NCBI GenBank assembly: GCA_046546375.1 | Contig: JBKGXV010000050.1 | Coordinates: 1-24,364, forward strand | Direction: 5' to 3' | Length of the DNA: 24,364 nucleotides | DNA from: JAEZKC01 sp046546375 | GTDB lineage: Bacteria; Fibrobacterota; Chitinivibrionia; Chitinivibrionales; Chitinispirillaceae | In this document: piece after piece, positions 22,935 to 24,364 of the stretch | Layout: each line of letters starts with the position of its first letter | Position numbering within the stretch: position 1 is the first letter of the stretch | Notes under the pieces: model-generated | What the model saw: only the letters and a program-made list of their open reading frames with translations | What the model was told of the DNA's origin: nothing | Database searches by the model: none | Translations under genes and position numbers: made by a program

Positions 22935-24364
22935 ATGAGAACTGCACCAGTTTATTTAAGCGCTTCAGCTGCGTTTCTCCTGCTTTTAAGCTGCACTCCT
23001 GATCCGGTCTCTCCTCATATAAATCATCCCCCTCAGGCTTCAAATCTTGATCTGGAAACTGATGAGGATAAATCGATCCTCATTGATGTTCTGGAGAATT
23101 GTTCTGACAGGGATGGGGACAGTCTCAGTATAAATGCATTTTCTCAGGGCGAAAATGGCAGTGTCGTCAAACTGGATTCGGATCTGTTTTATACCCCTGA
23201 TTCGAATTTCAACGGTCCCGACGAATTAACTTATCAGGTCAGGGATAATCGAGGTGGTCTGGATACGGGCATTGTCCGGATTTCAGTGAATCCTGTAAAT
23301 GATCCTCCTCAGGCCAGAAATGATTCCACTGAAGTGGATGAGGATGATTCCATTGTGGTTGGTGTGCTCAAAAATGATCATGATGTGGATAATGACGAGC
23401 TGTCCATTGTATCCATCGGGCCCTGCAGCTACGGAGCGCTGAGTTTGTTTGAAGATAGTGTCACCTACACTCCCGACCCCGATTTTTTCGGTTCAGACAG
23501 TTTCAAGTATGTCATCAATGATGGTTCGGATTTGTCAGATACTGCGGTCGTGTATGTCACGGTTATTCCGTTGAATGATAACCCGGTTGCATCAGATGAT
23601 TCTGCAAGCACAGAAGAGAATGCTGTTTTGCGCATTCCCGTTCTGGAAAATGACCGTGATGATGATAGAGATAGTTTGTTTATAACTCGCATTGGTAATT
23701 GTGTAAATGGAAAGATTTCACTTATTAAAGATACTTTGGTTTACACGCCGGATTCCTTCTTCAATGGCAGGGATAGTTTTGATTACGTTGTCGGTGACGG
23801 TCGGGGAGGAATAGATTCGGCTGTTGTGTACATAGAGATAATCGACGTCAATTTTGTTCCTGTTGCCGCAGATGATTCACTTGTAACCGATGAAGATTCA
23901 GTTTCTCTTGTTGATGTCTTGGGTAATGATACCGATTTTGATAAGGACTCTATTTGGATTAAAACTCTGGGTAGTGCGGTTCACGGTAATGTTTCTCTGA
24001 AAAATGATAGCGTGCTTTATGCTCCTGAATTAAATTTCTTTGGCTCCGATAGCTTTACATATGTGATAATGGATGAGTCCGGTGACAGCTCTGAGGCGAC
24101 TGTGTACTGCAAAATAATTGCGGTTAATGATGCTCCTGTAGCTGTTGATGACACGATATCAGCAAAAGAGGATGAATCTGTTTCTACTGCGGTTCTTGAA
24201 AACGATACCGATGTCGATGGCGACCAGCTCAGTATCGAATCGTTCACCCAGGGCACCAACGGGTCAGTCACTCGGGACGGCAGCAGTTTAGTCTACACAC
24301 CTGAATCCGATTTCAACGGCAGCGACAGTTACACCTATACAGTAACTGACAGCAACGGTGGAAC
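22935..24364 (+). CDS. large lipoprotein with tandem cadherin-like (tandem-95) repeats, 3' truncated by the window
   Basis: Reading frame open from ATG 22935 to the window end (476 codons so far). Residues 1-20 are a lipoprotein signal with Cys20 in LLLLSC. From residue 30 there are five tandem repeats starting at residues 30, 122, 214, 306 and 398, each exactly 92 residues. Each unit has the order N(D/H)xPxAxxD.. (E)DxSxxxxVLxND.DxDxDxLSI ... YTPDxxFxGxDSFxYxVxDxxGG. This is the Big_9/Cadherin-like 'tandem-95' architecture seen in giant surface proteins, with Asp-rich loops that would bind calcium. CGGAGA (22925-22930) is the Shine-Dalgarno. Its role is probably adhesion or an anchor for surface enzymes; the C-terminal function lies outside the window. 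Confidence 0.88.
   Translation, partial: MRTAPVYLSASAAFLLLLSCTPDPVSPHINHPPQASNLDLETDEDKSILIDVLENCSDRDGDSLSINAFSQGENGSVVKLDSDLFYTPDSNFNGPDELTYQVRDNRGGLDTGIVRISVNPVNDPPQARNDSTEVDEDDSIVVGVLKNDHDVDNDELSIVSIGPCSYGALSLFEDSVTYTPDPDFFGSDSFKYVINDGSDLSDTAVVYVTVIPLNDNPVASDDSASTEENAVLRIPVLENDRDDDRDSLFITRIGNCVNGKISLIKDTLVYTPDSFFNGRDSFDYVVGDGRGGIDSAVVYIEIIDVNFVPVAADDSLVTDEDSVSLVDVLGNDTDFDKDSIWIKTLGSAVHGNVSLKNDSVLYAPELNFFGSDSFTYVIMDESGDSSEATVYCKIIAVNDAPVAVDDTISAKEDESVSTAVLENDTDVDGDQLSIESFTQGTNGSVTRDGSSLVYTPESDFNGSDSYTYTVTDSNGG

Noticed and set aside
22798..23043. 81-codon minus-strand frame across the start of the tandem-repeat lipoprotein
   Set aside because: It is mostly antisense to the clearly coding lipoprotein signal and first repeat; only its end overlaps the remnant region, in a different frame.
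1..24364. CRISPR arrays, insertion sequences, integrases or toxin-antitoxin pairs
   Set aside because: No regularly spaced direct repeats, no transposase or recombinase motifs and no small paired genes of that kind were seen on either strand.

Overview
The window looks like chromosomal DNA from a member of the Fibrobacterota, most likely the Chitinispirillia lineage. This is an inference from three things: a secreted GH74-type glycoside hydrolase and a beta-helix protein that both end in type IX secretion (T9SS)-like sorting tails, long tandem-repeat and LamG lipoproteins, and a mid-range base composition. There is no rRNA, confident tRNA, CRISPR array, insertion sequence or integrase, and no obvious mobile-element boundary.

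Layout. Positions 1-1210 hold a strong 13-bp hairpin, a small conserved-looking hypothetical gene (minus) and a flavodoxin-like NAD(P)H:FMN reductase (plus). Positions 1347-3962 encode a secreted xyloglucanase-like GH74 enzyme whose ribosome-binding site can be paired by an upstream C-rich arm. It faces a multi-pass membrane protein (4027-4860, minus) across an intrinsic terminator. Positions 5107-15723 are the core of the window: a perfect 16-bp palindrome, a PD-(D/E)XK nuclease-like gene, a 104-residue unknown gene, and a complete recC-recB-recD operon with a 4-bp recC/recB overlap and an 11-bp recB-recD gap. All motor and nuclease motifs of RecB and RecD are intact.

A 416-bp gene-free stretch with several inverted repeats follows. 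Next is an LamG/FN3 surface lipoprotein gene (16140-17418) whose frame is broken by a single-base indel, then a two-TM membrane protein (minus, TTG start), a beta-helix secreted protein, a small secreted protein, and a solitary trpB of a divergent sequence type with its own terminator. Opposite trpB lies a DUF2945/Tudor-like small protein. Beyond it is an unannotated minus-strand coding remnant (22501-22838) in two frames. The window ends inside a large lipoprotein built of exactly 92-residue tandem cadherin-like repeats.

How it fits together: the RecBCD block is a DNA-end processing, repair and anti-phage machine, and the two preceding genes may be accessory or defence partners. The GH74, beta-helix, LamG and tandem-repeat proteins form a cell-surface polysaccharide-degrading or adhesive repertoire. 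The most useful leads are the nuclease plus small gene plus palindrome upstream of recCBD, the frameshifted LamG lipoprotein, the hidden minus-strand remnant, and the translation-occluding hairpin before the GH74 gene.
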